This document shows positions 33,771 through 44,760 of a stretch of DNA of 64,000 bases, one piece after another. The stretch covers positions 235,964,350 to 236,028,349 of the forward strand of contig CM066321.1 of NCBI GenBank assembly GCA_033807775.1, given 5' to 3'. Made by a program: the position numbers and the translations under genes. The notes under the pieces were generated by a model, which worked only from the letters and a program-made list of their open reading frames with translations, was not told the DNA's origin and did not search any database. Every line of letters begins with the position of its first letter. Within the stretch, counting starts at the first letter, position 1. The stretch is from Saussurea involucrata. Its lineage: Eukaryota; Streptophyta; Magnoliopsida; Asterales; Asteraceae.

Positions 33771-35615
33771 TTCTCCCCCTTTGGATTCAATATTTAAAAA
33801 AATTGCAGTAGTCTTCAACTCTTGATCTTCAAAACTTTAATTTTGACCACTTTGAACGTTGAAGCTTTGGCACTCTTCAAACATTTGAATCTTCACAAGT
33901 TCACGTTGAACTTTGATGCTTTGATAGTCTTTAAACTCTCATCTTTGAAGAATCTTCAGTCAGACACATAAAAAGTCTTCGTCTTCCATATTGAAAAGTC
34001 AATCTTCTTCAATACGATCTTCAACAAATTGTCTTCAATTCTTGAACGCGAATTTCAGATCTTTGCTGCTTTGAACTTTGCAACTTTAAACTTTGAAGCT
34101 TTGAAAAGCTTTGAAAGCTCTTTGACATGAAATTGAATTACACATTTCTCCCCCTTTTTCGATGATGGTGAGCATCATGATTATCGAAAACAATTTTCAA
34201 TTTCAGTCGTGTCTCTAAATATCACTAACAATCTCCTCCTTAATGAATAATCTTGCTCCCCCTCAAAATAAGAATTCTGGAGCAATGAAAACATTTATTC
34301 AAGGAAAATAAAATACATTGAACCACATTTTATAACTACTAACATTTGATCATTTGAAAACTTTACAAAAGAAATTCAACTTAATGAAATTTAACAGATT
34401 TTTCAAACAAATGAAATCAAATTCATGTGTTTGGATTCAAGTACAAGACATCATTGTATATCAAGTTAAAAAAGTGTTCAGTTTCAACCCCTTTATTAAA
34501 TCTATTTGGTGTGCTAGCATGCGAAATATGATTAGCTACAAACATATGCAATTCTAAAACATATAAGATTACGTTGCTCTACTCACACTATTTGTCCAAA
34601 ATCAGGATTTTCACAAATTTACGGGTTTATCGCGACTTTGTGTTTTCCCCAAGTTTCAAGAGATGTGTGCTCATTGGCATCTTTTCTTTTGTGCTCATTG
34701 GCATCTTTTAATTTTTGCACATTGGCATCTTTTGATTTTGTGCTCATTGGCATCTTTTGATCAAAAAGTTTAGTAGGAATAAGATACATCGTTAAACATG
34801 GCTTTCTATCTGGTTCTATAGCAGGATTTGGGTCAGCAGATCCCAGACCAGTTGGCCTTAGGTGCTAGGTGACGAGCACCCCTTAGGACTTAATCTCCCA
34901 AACCAGAAAGTCCACAGGCACAAACTTTCAAACTAAATGATTAGATTTAAAACATAGTGCATCTCAATCACTTGGTTCTAAAACATAGTGCTTCTCCCAT
35001 ATTTTCGTTTCCATCCATCATTCTAACATTTAGGATTTTTGAGCATTGTATTCTATATAAGTCTAGAATTCCATAATTTTGAGTATTCAGCATAATTTCA
35101 TTCATGTTTTGCTGACCTTTCGATTTATTTCAGGAGTGAAAGTTGAAACAAATATAACTCAGATAATACAAAATTGCTTGTAAAATCATCCTTGACACAC
35201 ATTTTATTCATTGAATGAAAATTGAAAGATTTCATTTCATTGAATTAAATTTGTAAAGGTTCAAGCATTCAAAGTAGTAGTAATAAAATATAATGCAATG
35301 TTACCTTTCACCACTTGTTCCTTGAAACAGAAAGATTTGACAGTTCAGGATATCACCTGAGAAGTATGAGTTCTAAACTGATTTGTTTAGAAGTCTTAGA
35401 CTTTGAAGCACGGGTTCTAAACGGAGATGTTTAGAAGCCATAGTCGTTGAAGCACGGGTTCTAAACTGAGATGTTTAGAAGCCATTAACTCTTTACTCCC
35501 CCTTAATGGTACATACATTCTTCAAAAAAATCACCGCTTCTCTTCTGTTTTCAGTCATGTGTGTGGTATATATATTTCCAAATCAGCACAACACATGATG
35601 AACCTGCAAAACAGA
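33771..35615 (-). other. Non-coding part of the gag-only element with tandem repeats
   Basis: 1.8 kb without a credible frame. Holds four imperfect copies of GTGCTCATTGGCATCTTTT (34666-34760) and about 2.7 copies of a 45-bp unit with GTTCTAAAC...TGTTTAGAAG (35367-35485). Plus-strand CTCCCCCTT blocks at 33773, 34148 and 34254 are extra purine tracts on the element strand. Confidence 0.75.
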
Positions 35616-36746
35616 TTAAACAGATTTTGGTACCCAACGGCACTTGGGTCCTAGTGTGTTAGGTGTAGATTTCTTAAAAGGAATACTGTAAGTACCGTAC
35701 CAATAAGAAATATAATCTTTATGCACAAAATCATTTGATCCACAGTAAGAACAACAGATTTTCTTATGTGCCAACCTAATCAGATGATTTGTAGAATAAA
35801 CAAGATTAGGTGGAACAGAAGATTTACCTTTCGAAGCATTGTTCCTCTTTGCTTTTGATGTGGATGAAGATGATTTTGGAACTTCTCTCTTTGGAATTGT
35901 TGTGCCTTTGACTCTCCATTCCATCTTCACCTTCTTGAAGATTGGAACTTCTTCAGGTTTGGAAGTATTAACTTTAGGCACTTTTGTTTTGTTATCTGAT
36001 TTATCAAATAGAGGATTATAGAAGAGATTTGTTGAACGAATCTGATCTTTTGAGAAACCAGTTGATCTATTAATATGTTTAGAAGGAATGTTTTTAAAAC
36101 TCGAACTTGAAGCAGTTTTAAAAGAGCATTCAGAATCATTTGAATTAACAAATGGAGTCTGAAAGATACTTTCAGGACTTACCTGCTTTGAGACATCAAA
36201 TTTAAAAATGATGTCTTCAAGTTCCTTAACTTTGTTTATCAAAACATTTTTCTCTTTAGAAATTAGATCAAATTTCTTTTGGAGATCAGATTTTATCAAT
36301 TGATCTTTCATAATATCCGCTGATAAACCAGATAATCTTTTGGTAAGATTAAGAATCGCATCTTCAAAATGTTTGCGTTCCGATTCAAAATCTTTTTCCA
36401 AGAATTTTCTTTTATCAGTAATCTCTTTGAAAGTTTCCATGTTTTTCTTTTTAAGAGTTTTATTTTCCTTTTCAAAGAGATTTTTCTTTTCCACAAAATC
36501 TTTTCTTTCCTTTTCCAAAAGATTTTCTAATTCAGAGATTTTCACAGAAAGCTCAGAACTTTTAATCTTAAAAGATTTGCGTTCTGTTTCAAATTCATTT
36601 CTTTCTTTCTCTTGCTTCTCTTTTTCAAGATATAAAACTTTCTCAAAATCGGAGATTTGTTTCAAAAGTTCTTCCCAAATCTGATTGAATTTCCTGTATA
36701 GCTCTGATACCAAATGTGAGTTCCCAGATCTAGCACTCAAACACAA
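35616..36746 (-). CDS. Coiled-coil gag-like protein of the gag-only element
   Basis: 376 codons, intact; the listed ATG lies in the 5' LTR, so the natural start may be later, near the primer site. Residues 15-175 form a long coiled coil rich in K, E and L (LEKEKQEKERNEFETERKSF). A Ser/Asn-rich middle has TNLFYNPLFDKSDN and FKKVKMEWRVKGTT. The C-terminus has a knuckle-like but incomplete CSYCGSNDFVHKDY and ends GPKCRWVPKSV, like the tail before protease in SIRE-type copia polyproteins. Likely role: particle assembly and RNA packaging. A decayed relative lies at 60561-62010. Confidence 0.8.
   Translation of the reverse strand: MCLSARSGNSHLVSELYRKFNQIWEELLKQISDFEKVLYLEKEKQEKERNEFETERKSFKIKSSELSVKISELENLLEKERKDFVEKKNLFEKENKTLKKKNMETFKEITDKRKFLEKDFESERKHFEDAILNLTKRLSGLSADIMKDQLIKSDLQKKFDLISKEKNVLINKVKELEDIIFKFDVSKQVSPESIFQTPFVNSNDSECSFKTASSSSFKNIPSKHINRSTGFSKDQIRSTNLFYNPLFDKSDNKTKVPKVNTSKPEEVPIFKKVKMEWRVKGTTIPKREVPKSSSSTSKAKRNNASKGKSSVPPNLVYSTNHLIRLAHKKICCSYCGSNDFVHKDYISYWYGTYSIPFKKSTPNTLGPKCRWVPKSV
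36701..36712 (-). promoter_or_regulatory. Primer binding site of the gag-only element
   Basis: Exact TGGTATCAGAGC on the minus strand, two bases from the LTR. Confidence 0.95.
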
Positions 36747-37027
36747 TAATATCTAGAGAGAAAGTCATCCATGTATTGATCTTCAAAGTACAAATGACAT
36801 GAACATTAAGTGTTTCTCTAAAGCTCTCTTCCAACAACTCTCTAGATTTTCTCTCAACCTCTTTTTAGAAATAAGCTAACAAAACCGATTTATACCACCT
36901 AATTACAAAGCTTTAAACACTAAAGCTAGTTTGACTTTTCCCTTGACTTAGACTTTCTTTGACTTTTACAATGTTTGACATTATTCAAGACTTTACAATA
37001 AATCTTGAATACAATAATGCTCTAACA
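36715..37027 (-). mobile_element. 5' LTR of the gag-only element
   Basis: 313 bp, nearly identical to the left copy; one of the three differences changes the TATA box flank (TATAAATCG here, TATAAATAG in the other copy). Confidence 0.93.
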
Positions 37028-37422
37028 ATAAACATAAGGAGAAGACATCTATAGTTGAGGAGGAGCCAACAACAATTCTATCAATAAATACTACTCCCTT
37101 GGTAGCCGAACACCAGCAATTCTCCATTGCTGAAGAAGAAAAAGAAGAAGAACAAAAAGAAGATGATGATGATGATGATGATGCCAACTTCACATATGCT
37201 CCAATCGTCTCAGAGTCTGTACTCACTAAACCATATCACATAATTATTGATGTTGAGGTTGATGAAGCTGATGAAGATGATAAAGAAACCGATGATGATT
37301 TGGACATCTATGACTCAGGAAAAGATCTCGATGGAAATGATGATGACGATGGCGGTTTCATCTTTCAGCGCATCACTCCTCTTCCAGCTAAAGAAGTCGT
37401 CATCCATGAACCACCAAAATAA

Positions 37423-39112
37423 GGGGAGAGGCCTTCAGATCATAAGAAGACAACATATTCAGGGAAAGGCAAAATGATTGCTGTTGAAGGAAACTTGGCC
37501 ATCATTCACGCATCTGAGGGGGACCTCCATCATCTAGAGGTAACAAATGCTTTAACCTTATACACCGCTCCCTCCATCACTATTGTTGAACCCTCATCCA
37601 CCTCTCTACTACCCTTACACTCAAATCTTCCTTACATAGTAGACTTACCTCTCTCTATCTCACACACACACACTCTTTCCCTTCACCCGATTCCAGCCCA
37701 TCCTCTCCCCTGCTTGAGTCTCCCAAGCACTCCCATCAACCAGAGCTGGAGATTTCTTTCTAGTATATCAGCCAGAATCTGACGCTAAAAAATATGTTGA
37801 TGCAAACCTCCTCCCTCGAAGATGTTCAAACTTGCTCTTACTTCTGAAGTTGAAGCGTCAAGGAGGATGGTTGAGTTCTTAACCCAGCTCGACAAGTCTA
37901 GAGTACCAATTCCTCATCGCACCTCTACTGACAACAAGCTTGGGTTCCTAACTGAAGCTAAGAAGGAAGAATCAATAAGAGCTGAACTTGGAGGCCCACA
38001 AGAAAAGTGTAGAGTTAGTTCTTAAACTAGCTAAAGATGCTCCAACTGAAGGAAGGTTCAAAACAAATAATCCTAATTGTGCTCAAGGTCAACTATTTCA
38101 ACAAGCTAAAAAAAATAAGAGAGAGTTGAGCTGACAAGAGAATGAACTGGGATGGTGCAGAAACCAGACAGAAACAAGATCAATATCAGACTCAGTCCTC
38201 TCAAGATTACAAATGTCACCATAAATGGCCGAATGAAATATGGAGGTCCTACGGTCTCTATGATTATCTTCATAGAGGATCTTAATGCAGTCTGACTTCC
38301 CTGCGTGTCTCTGGAGATATGGATCCTATGAATGGCAAAAGATCATAGGTTCCATTAAAAAATCCAAGTCAAAGTACAAGGAGGTTGTTGAAGAATAACT
38401 GAATATACTCTTTGATGGAGTGTTATAAAGTATTGATGTTCCTCTTCTACCGCTGAAACCTTCTCGCTGAAGAAAATCAATTCCAATCGTTGAAGAAGAA
38501 CCACAAGTAAAAAACGAGCATGATACACAGTTCTCCAGGGATGAAACTCGACCCAACACCTGGACTTTCTATGTTGAATCTGATTTCACCAGTCACATAC
38601 TCTTATAGTGCTGGAGAAGTAATCAACGTGCCAGAGTTTAGAATCATTTTTATCGACCATGAAGGTGAGCACAGGTTCAAAGACACTTTGAACTACATTT
38701 ATGTCTTGTTGCACATATTTAGAACCTTTTTCCTTGGTGTGATCTCAGCAAATACGGGTCACCTCTTAAATATACCATAAGGCTGGAATTGCTGAAGAGA
38801 ACAAAAAATGGTGAGTCGGTAGTTGATTACCTTAATTTTGATGATCTTACCTGATAGGTGTCTTCCTTGTATCTTATACCTATCATTTTGTATTTCTTTC
38901 AGTTATGTACTTTTATTGTACTTGTAATTTCATTTCTTCTAATATTTTATTCAATTAATGAAATTTTAGTAAAGTACTTTACTCCATTTAAGTGTTGAAA
39001 ACCATCCCTCAAAACAGTAAATGGGACAAGTATTTATGAGTCTCATGTCCTTATTGTTTACTCTAAAGCATTTCTCTTTATGTTGCTTTGTCATCATCAA
39101 ATTTGGGGAAAT
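37423..39112 (+). other. 3' region of the LARD-type element
   Basis: Short interrupted frames (37474-37782, 37822-38025, 38520-38780) with Pro/Ser/His-rich or Lys/Glu-rich composition and no recognised domain. Ends in a purine-rich ATTTGGGGAAAT directly before the LTR at 39113. Confidence 0.45.
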
Positions 39113-39936
39113 TGTTGATCCAAACCTCTCAGTTATTTAATGATGACCCTTATACTTAGTGAAAACTATTTTAGTTTGTGTTAGTATAATTGTTTCAGTT
39201 TCAGCGACCAACACTGAGTATGTTCAATGATCGCTGAATACACATTGTAATAACTAGACTAAGTAATCTCCAAAGATAAAGCCTCGCGTTGAATGAAAAC
39301 TTAGCGATGTCGCAGATTTAGCTGAAGAGAAATATGATCTACTCATGATTTGAAGCGACATTCACTAAAACCGAGAAATGTTATAAGCGTGACAATCTGA
39401 TCAAGACTCACTGATAACTGAAAACGTTTCTCAGCAATTCAATCCATCATTGATCAAGAGTGTTGCCTTACAAGATTTGTTTGTCTTACTCTTTGCACAA
39501 AAGAACAAAAGTAAAATAGTGTGATTGCTTTTTTGTCTACAATCATGCTTACCTACAGCTATGCGGCCAAAAACATGTCAAAGTAAAAGGACAAGAATAC
39601 TCATCCACTACTTTCATGACACGTGGATTGTACCTTATGACTTGTATTTAATGCAAAGGGTATAAATAGCTAGTGAAGACCATTCTTCACTAGCAAACCT
39701 TCTTTCTGCTTGAAGACTTTCTTCTTTCTTGTTCTTAATATTTCTTGCTCAGATAACTTTGTGCTTCTCATAGATTGTTTAGAATAGGTTTACCTTTTCT
39801 TTTCCACAACAATCTGTAAATTCTGTTTTTGGTTTATCGACAATCAATAAACAAATTTAAAAATAAAATTTGTGTGTTTGTATTCATCTCCCTTCTACAA
39901 ACTGTGATCTCTTGTAGAACCCCTTTGGGACCAATA
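39113..39936 (+). mobile_element. 3' LTR of the LARD-type copia derivative (824 bp)
   Basis: Starts TGTTGATCCAAACC after a purine tract and ends GGGACCAATA (expected ACA mutated). TATAAATAG at 39661-39669. Same family as solo LTR B, seen inverted at 31148-32000. Confidence 0.78.
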
Positions 39937-40199
39937 GTGTATTACGTACGTAAACTATATTTTCTAAGGTTGTTAGAAATAGAAGATTTGGAGACTGGTT
40001 CATCTCGGATCGCATCGGTTGTAATGAAGTTAATATCGGGTTGTTGAGCAAGATACAATTTGGCGAGCTTAAATGAATTTTGGTCCCTTTCAACCAACAT
40101 TTTTAATATATCCAAAATCTAGACTGAAACCCATAAAACAAACACTACATGTTTATGTGGCGTATTTGTATAGAAGATCAGTTTTGGTCCCCTCAGTTA
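39937..40199. other. Unassigned flank before MITE 2
   Basis: About 260 bp, no repeat ends, coding motif or RNA gene recognised. Confidence 0.4.
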
Positions 40200-40202
40200 T
40201 AA

Positions 40203-40820
40203 GAGCATCCGTAATGGTAAATGTTTTAGGGTTATGGACCAGTTCGTGTATTAAATCCTCCATTGAGAAGAAGTGGTTCCTGATGAGGTGGACAAGAACG
40301 GGTCCATCGTTAAGAAAAAAAGTGGGGCCACACATATTTTAAGAAAAAAGTGTGAAAATATTACAATTTGTCCTCTTTATTTATGGGTCTATCCATTCCA
40401 TCACTCTTCTATTTTAATCTATAAAATTGTTTAATATATTAAATGATAATAAGCCTAAAATTGCTGATAAATAAAATATTATGATAATGTAAATTAACAA
40501 TATTCATCATCTTAAGTTAATATTTAGTTATTATAACTTTTATTTATCACAATTTTATTTAATTATAACTTTTAATTTTTTTATTAATATAGCTTTTATT
40601 TCCGTAATTAGTTATTATTGTCTTTTAATTACAATAAGTAATTTTTAACTATTATCATTTTTATTATTATAATTTTTTATTAAAAAAATATTAACTGGTC
40701 CATGATTGGGAGTAAAAAGTTTATGAAATGTGTAGGAAAGAAAAAACTGATGTGACAGAGGAAGAAAACTGATATGGCACATTCATGAACCTTTAAAGAG
40801 GGTCATGATTGTGGATGCTC
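40203..40820. mobile_element. PIF/Harbinger-type MITE 2
   Basis: 618 bp flanked by TAA (40200-40202 and 40821-40823). Inverted ends GAGCATCCGTAATGG on the left and GATTGTGGATGCTC on the right (complement GAGCATCCACAATC). AT-rich centre, no transposase. Confidence 0.85.
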
Positions 40821-40823
40821 TAA

Positions 40824-41176
40824 GTCTCGTGTGTTGCCCATGTGTTCATGATCATTTATTATTGTTTCTCGCTCTATAGAATATCTTTTCATGTACACTT
40901 ACTTGATTCTTTCCGTAAGAATGGGGATCAAAACGTCGTAGGCCTCCATTCAACAGCTTTGCCCATACACGTTTCCTTTTGACACCATGTAAAACCATTT
41001 CTAAAACCAAATCTGTCTGAGTATCACAATGAGGACATTATGTGTTTCAGTTGGGGTGAGAAATTAAGCGGAAGGCGAATACGTTAATGATCTATACTAC
41101 CCAAAACCAAAGTGGCCACCTTAGTCAACACAGTGGCGACAAAAACATATAGAAAAATAAAAATTTGGGGTAGGTC
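40824..41176. other. Unassigned sequence before solo LTR E
   Basis: No coding motif. Contains CCAAAGTGGCCACC (about 41105), echoing the palindrome in the LTR at 43381, so it may be internal sequence of that Athila-like element. Confidence 0.35.
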
Positions 41177-43009
41177 TGTAACACCCCAAAAATTGGGATA
41201 AACAAAAATTTCCATAAAATGGATAGTGGTATATAAATGTCAAGACATGAGTTATCCCAAAAAGGGGAAACCAATATACGTCTGTTTAATTACAAGTTTG
41301 TAATTTAACGGTAAAATATAAACCTATTAATGTAATTCCTCTAAGGAACCGAGATTACAAAAAGATGTCATACGATAGACAAAATAACGTATTCTAAAAT
41401 AGGCATCCCAAAAATGATTCCCCAAGCTCACTTCTAGACCGACTAGCTCTTCTTGGCGACCAAGCCACTAGAACCTGAGATACATGTCGACACCAAACAA
41501 TAGTTAGGCCAAAAAACCTAGTGAGTTGAACAAATAAAAACAAATAACGGGCAGGATTCAATTATACAATCACATCACTTATTATTTGGAATCAATGGGG
41601 GATACCCATAGCACTGATAAAGTTTCACCTCAAGGGTCGATTTACCTTAGTATATAATCTCATGAGTAACACCACAAGGCCAAACACATTGAGGACTATC
41701 TCCAAGGCATTACCCCAAATGACGGAGATCCTAGTGCATAACTCCAAGGTGGCACTACAAGATTAAATCCTCCTAGTGTCTACTTGAAAGTTTCATCCAC
41801 AATTTTCATACATATAATTTGTATTTATTTACTCCAAGCAAAATGTACACATTCTCAAAAGAGATATGCAAGTGGTCAACCAGCATATTCAACGTGGAAT
41901 GATACTTCCAAAGTATCCCAAGACCTCTTATTATGGTCAAATAAGCATAAGGATTCCGTATAGCTACATATCAATATGTGAAACCACCAAATTGTGGAAC
42001 ATAGACAAAAGGCCTTAGACAAACATATATTATCATAAAAAATTCACATATGAATTATTCCTCATAAGTAGGTCAATAAATCCACAAAACACGAACTTGC
42101 ACAAAATGCATCAAAGTACGAATGAGATTTTCATAACATCTCTCCAATATACTCCAAGTATAAACTTAAGTTTATTTAAGACACATACATGATGATTTAC
42201 CCCAAAATATCCAATAAACTTCCAAGCATGTAAAAATATGAATATTTTTCCAAATAAAAGAAACATAATCCATATAGAGTATGAAATGAGGTTGGTAAAC
42301 ACATTTAGACATGTATCTAGTTTTTACAAAGCTTTTAAAACTCACCACTTAGGTATTTAGAAGAAAACCTAAAAAAACTTGCAAACTCTAGATTGTAGGA
42401 GAAGATGGAGTTTATGCTTGAGCCTAGCTTGACTTCATTGTCTTTAGAAGTCACCAACCACAAAGGAGAAAATCAATAAATTCTCTAGCAAAACCCGAGG
42501 ATCGAATTAAGTAAAGAGAGGTTTTTGAGATGAAGAAATCGTACCCAAGGGCTGTAAAAATTGCTTCCTAAATTGATCTTATGAAAAGAATGATACGGGT
42601 TAGGTGGGTTTTTATACCCTAAGTGGCCCCGAGCAAGTATTCCATGCGAAAGTGCCATATGTCATATTCGCTGGCAATCTCGCCATACACGTACCGACAC
42701 CAGCTCTTCTTCGGCGATTGTGTCATGCAAAAGTGCCCAAGGGCACTCTCGCTGTCATTTTCGCCGAAAGTGGACAATAGGTGGGTTTCACCAGGCGATT
42801 GTAACACTGCGAAAGTGCCCATGGCACTCTCGCTATCACTTTCACATATTCAAGCCTAGACCCAATTCTTCGATCCGCCTTTAAGTGTACAGATTTAATG
42901 ATTCAAGCGTACATTTAACTAATCACACTCAAGGCTAGATATTAATAATAGAAAGAACCTTAAGATGAACATGAGACTTAACTTACCTAGCAAAATTATG
43001 GGTGTTATA
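41177..43009 (-). mobile_element. Solo LTR E, gypsy type (1833 bp), target duplication AGGTC
   Basis: Plus strand starts TGTAACACCCC and ends GGGTGTTATA; flanked by AGGTC at 41172-41176 and 43010-43014. On the minus strand it has the same layout as solo LTR A: palindromes in a GAAAGTGCC/GGCACTCTCGC island (42620-42850), donor-like GTGGTGAGTTTTA, GACACTA-type repeats (about 41600-41790) and acceptor-like ATCTCAG at 41475. The A-to-E relationship is by eye. Confidence 0.88.
42732..42828. repeat. Two palindromes in solo LTR E
   Basis: AGTGCCC-AA-GGGCACT at 42732-42747 and AGTGCC-CAT-GGCACT at 42814-42828, both followed by CTCGCT(G/A)TCA. Confidence 0.8.
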
Positions 43010-43014
43010 AGGTC

Positions 43015-43380
43015 AAAGTTCAAATAGTAGGGGCAAAAGAAAGAAAAATATGCCACAAACCAACAAGTTTTGGTGCCATTCAAAAAGTCAAGTATGGGGT
43101 AGGTAAAGAAAAAATCAAGATACAATAACCCAAATACACTAGCCTAAACAATCCCTACTGATTAAATTGAACTCACGAACTTCATGAAAGGACCTTGTAC
43201 CTTTTTAAGTTTGAGTATATCAAGTGCTTCGTCCAAATCATAAGTCATGGAAAAAATCGGTGGAAGTTTTTCCGCTAAATCCAAAATCCGATTCTTCAAC
43301 CTTTTTTATCATCCTTGGAGATCTTTTTCATAATTAATTTCTTTTACTTGATGACAAGTAATTGTTCAAGTTTGGGGGTA
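43015..43380 (+). other. Internal end of an Athila-like element with purine tract
   Basis: No frame of note. Ends CAAGTTTGGGGGTA (43367-43380), a purine-rich tract, immediately before TGATAACTCTC. Confidence 0.5.
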
Positions 43381-44760
43381 TGATAACTCTCAATTTTTGA
43401 AAGTTATTTCTTTTCTTTTCTAATTTATTTTTACCATTTTCTTGCCTATTTTTCTTTTTCTCTCCTACATTTGGTTTAATCAGTATCAACAAGGTGATCA
43501 AATCCCAAGAGTACAAAATTCAGTTTTTTAACTTTTTATGCAACAAAGTGGCCACTTTGGTCACCATAGTTGTGATGTTGAGCTGGATCGTTTTGGATAA
43601 GCCTTAAACACTATTGAAAATGTGATTTTTGAAGCAAGAGAAAGAAGACAATGAATTTTCACAGGAATAATCAAGGAAAAAGACAACTTGGAAAAATCAA
43701 AAGAAGCTTCAACACTCTTTCAAGTAAAACTTTTAATGATATGTCACATCAAACTTCTCTATTCAAAAATCACTATAAAAGGAGGATTTGGAGCGCCATT
43801 TATGATCATCACTTCCAGGAGAAATAACTCATCTGTAGTTTGAGCATTTACTCTTCATTCTCTACTTAAGTTCTTAGTTGTAGTTGCATTTTATTTACTT
43901 GTAACAGCCTCACCACAGTGACGACATATGGTGATAACTTTCTACTTCGTTTTATACAAGTTATGTTTATGTATCTTTCTTCTTCTTTCATTTCTTTTAC
44001 TTTTATTATGAGCTAAACACCCATTTGGATGTGAGTATGGGCCAATTCTAAGACTAGTAGGCAACACTTGAGTGTTGTCATCGTTGCTAACTCTTATACT
44101 TTGTCACTTGAGTCGAGACTTTAACTCAAACGCGGATAAATCGATCACTTGTAAGTGATTTGATCTTAGACCCAGAGATGGGCGGATCTAAAAATACGGC
44201 TTGAGTGGTGCAAGAATATTTGAGAGTGTCTTTTGTAACCATGTAGAGATGCGGGTTTTTATATGATTTCAACTAAGGTTCAAATGTCATACGATGTAGG
44301 TGTTACAAAGATATTTTGGTATCTATATTCATGCTGGTGGAACTAATATCCTTAGAGGTCTACTTAGTTGGATTAGCAAGTCTTGAGTTGGTAAAAGTGG
44401 CGACTTTGTGGGGACAAATGGCCACTCTCTCTCTCTAGAAATTCACTTTCGAGAGAAATAGGTTTTATGGATATTTTTATGCTACTTGTTGTTGACCATA
44501 ATGTTACTACATATGTCTTTGATAGTGCTTGTACCCATACCCTTTTCTTTAACTACTTGTTTACTTTAATCGTTATTTAGCATAAATCAAATCTCACGAT
44601 TATTGATTTGTTCTCAAAACTCAAAACGAGCCCTAGAAGTTGATGAATATCTCTGATTCTTAGTAGATTAATCCTTACGGAAACAATCTTGGTACGTGTC
44701 CACTTTATTACTTAATAGCGTTTATAGTATCCGGTGTGCATTTGCCCCACCACTGTGGCA
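43381..44760 (+). mobile_element. Athila-like 3' LTR (right end uncertain)
   Basis: Starts TGATAACTCTCAA after a purine tract. Holds the palindrome CAAAGTGGCCACTTTG (43544-43559), TATAAAA (43774-43780) and, further on, sequence typical of plant LTR leaders. The end was not found; related GTGGCCACTTTGTGG near 44769 may mark it. The first bases match the solo LTR at 56329. Confidence 0.5.

Larger units (their letters stand above)
33458..37027 (-). mobile_element. Complete gag-only LTR retrotransposon (TR-GAG type), target duplication ATAAA
   Basis: 3570 bp. LTRs of 313 bp (33458-33770 and 36715-37027) start TGTGAGTTCCC and end GCTCTAACA on the plus strand; I count three differences, so the copy is young. 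ATAAA flanks both sides (33453-33457 and 37028-37032). The primer site next to the right LTR and the pyrimidine run next to the left LTR fix the minus orientation. It encodes one coiled-coil protein and no enzymes, so it must borrow RT and integrase from a relative. Confidence 0.93.
33231..37422 (+). pseudogene. Acidic low-complexity ORF of a LARD-type element, split by a gag-only retrotransposon
   Basis: The first part begins ATG at 33231 (MANHDETLKDILSILRQ), has an early stop near 33359 and continues in another frame to SFDDDK near 33448. After the inserted element it resumes at 37033. The open piece is 37099-37422 (107 codons): EEEKEEEQKEDDDDDDDAN, then runs such as DEADEDDKETDDD, ending EVVIHEPPK. 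The poly-Asp comes from a GAT microsatellite at 37161-37184. No enzymatic motif. It resembles the acidic spacer ORFs of non-autonomous copia derivatives, but I do not recognise a function. Confidence 0.5.

Noticed and set aside
37099..37422. Acidic Asp-rich ORF as a host nuclear protein
   Set aside because: It lies inside an LTR-bounded element, and the acidic runs stem from a GAT microsatellite.
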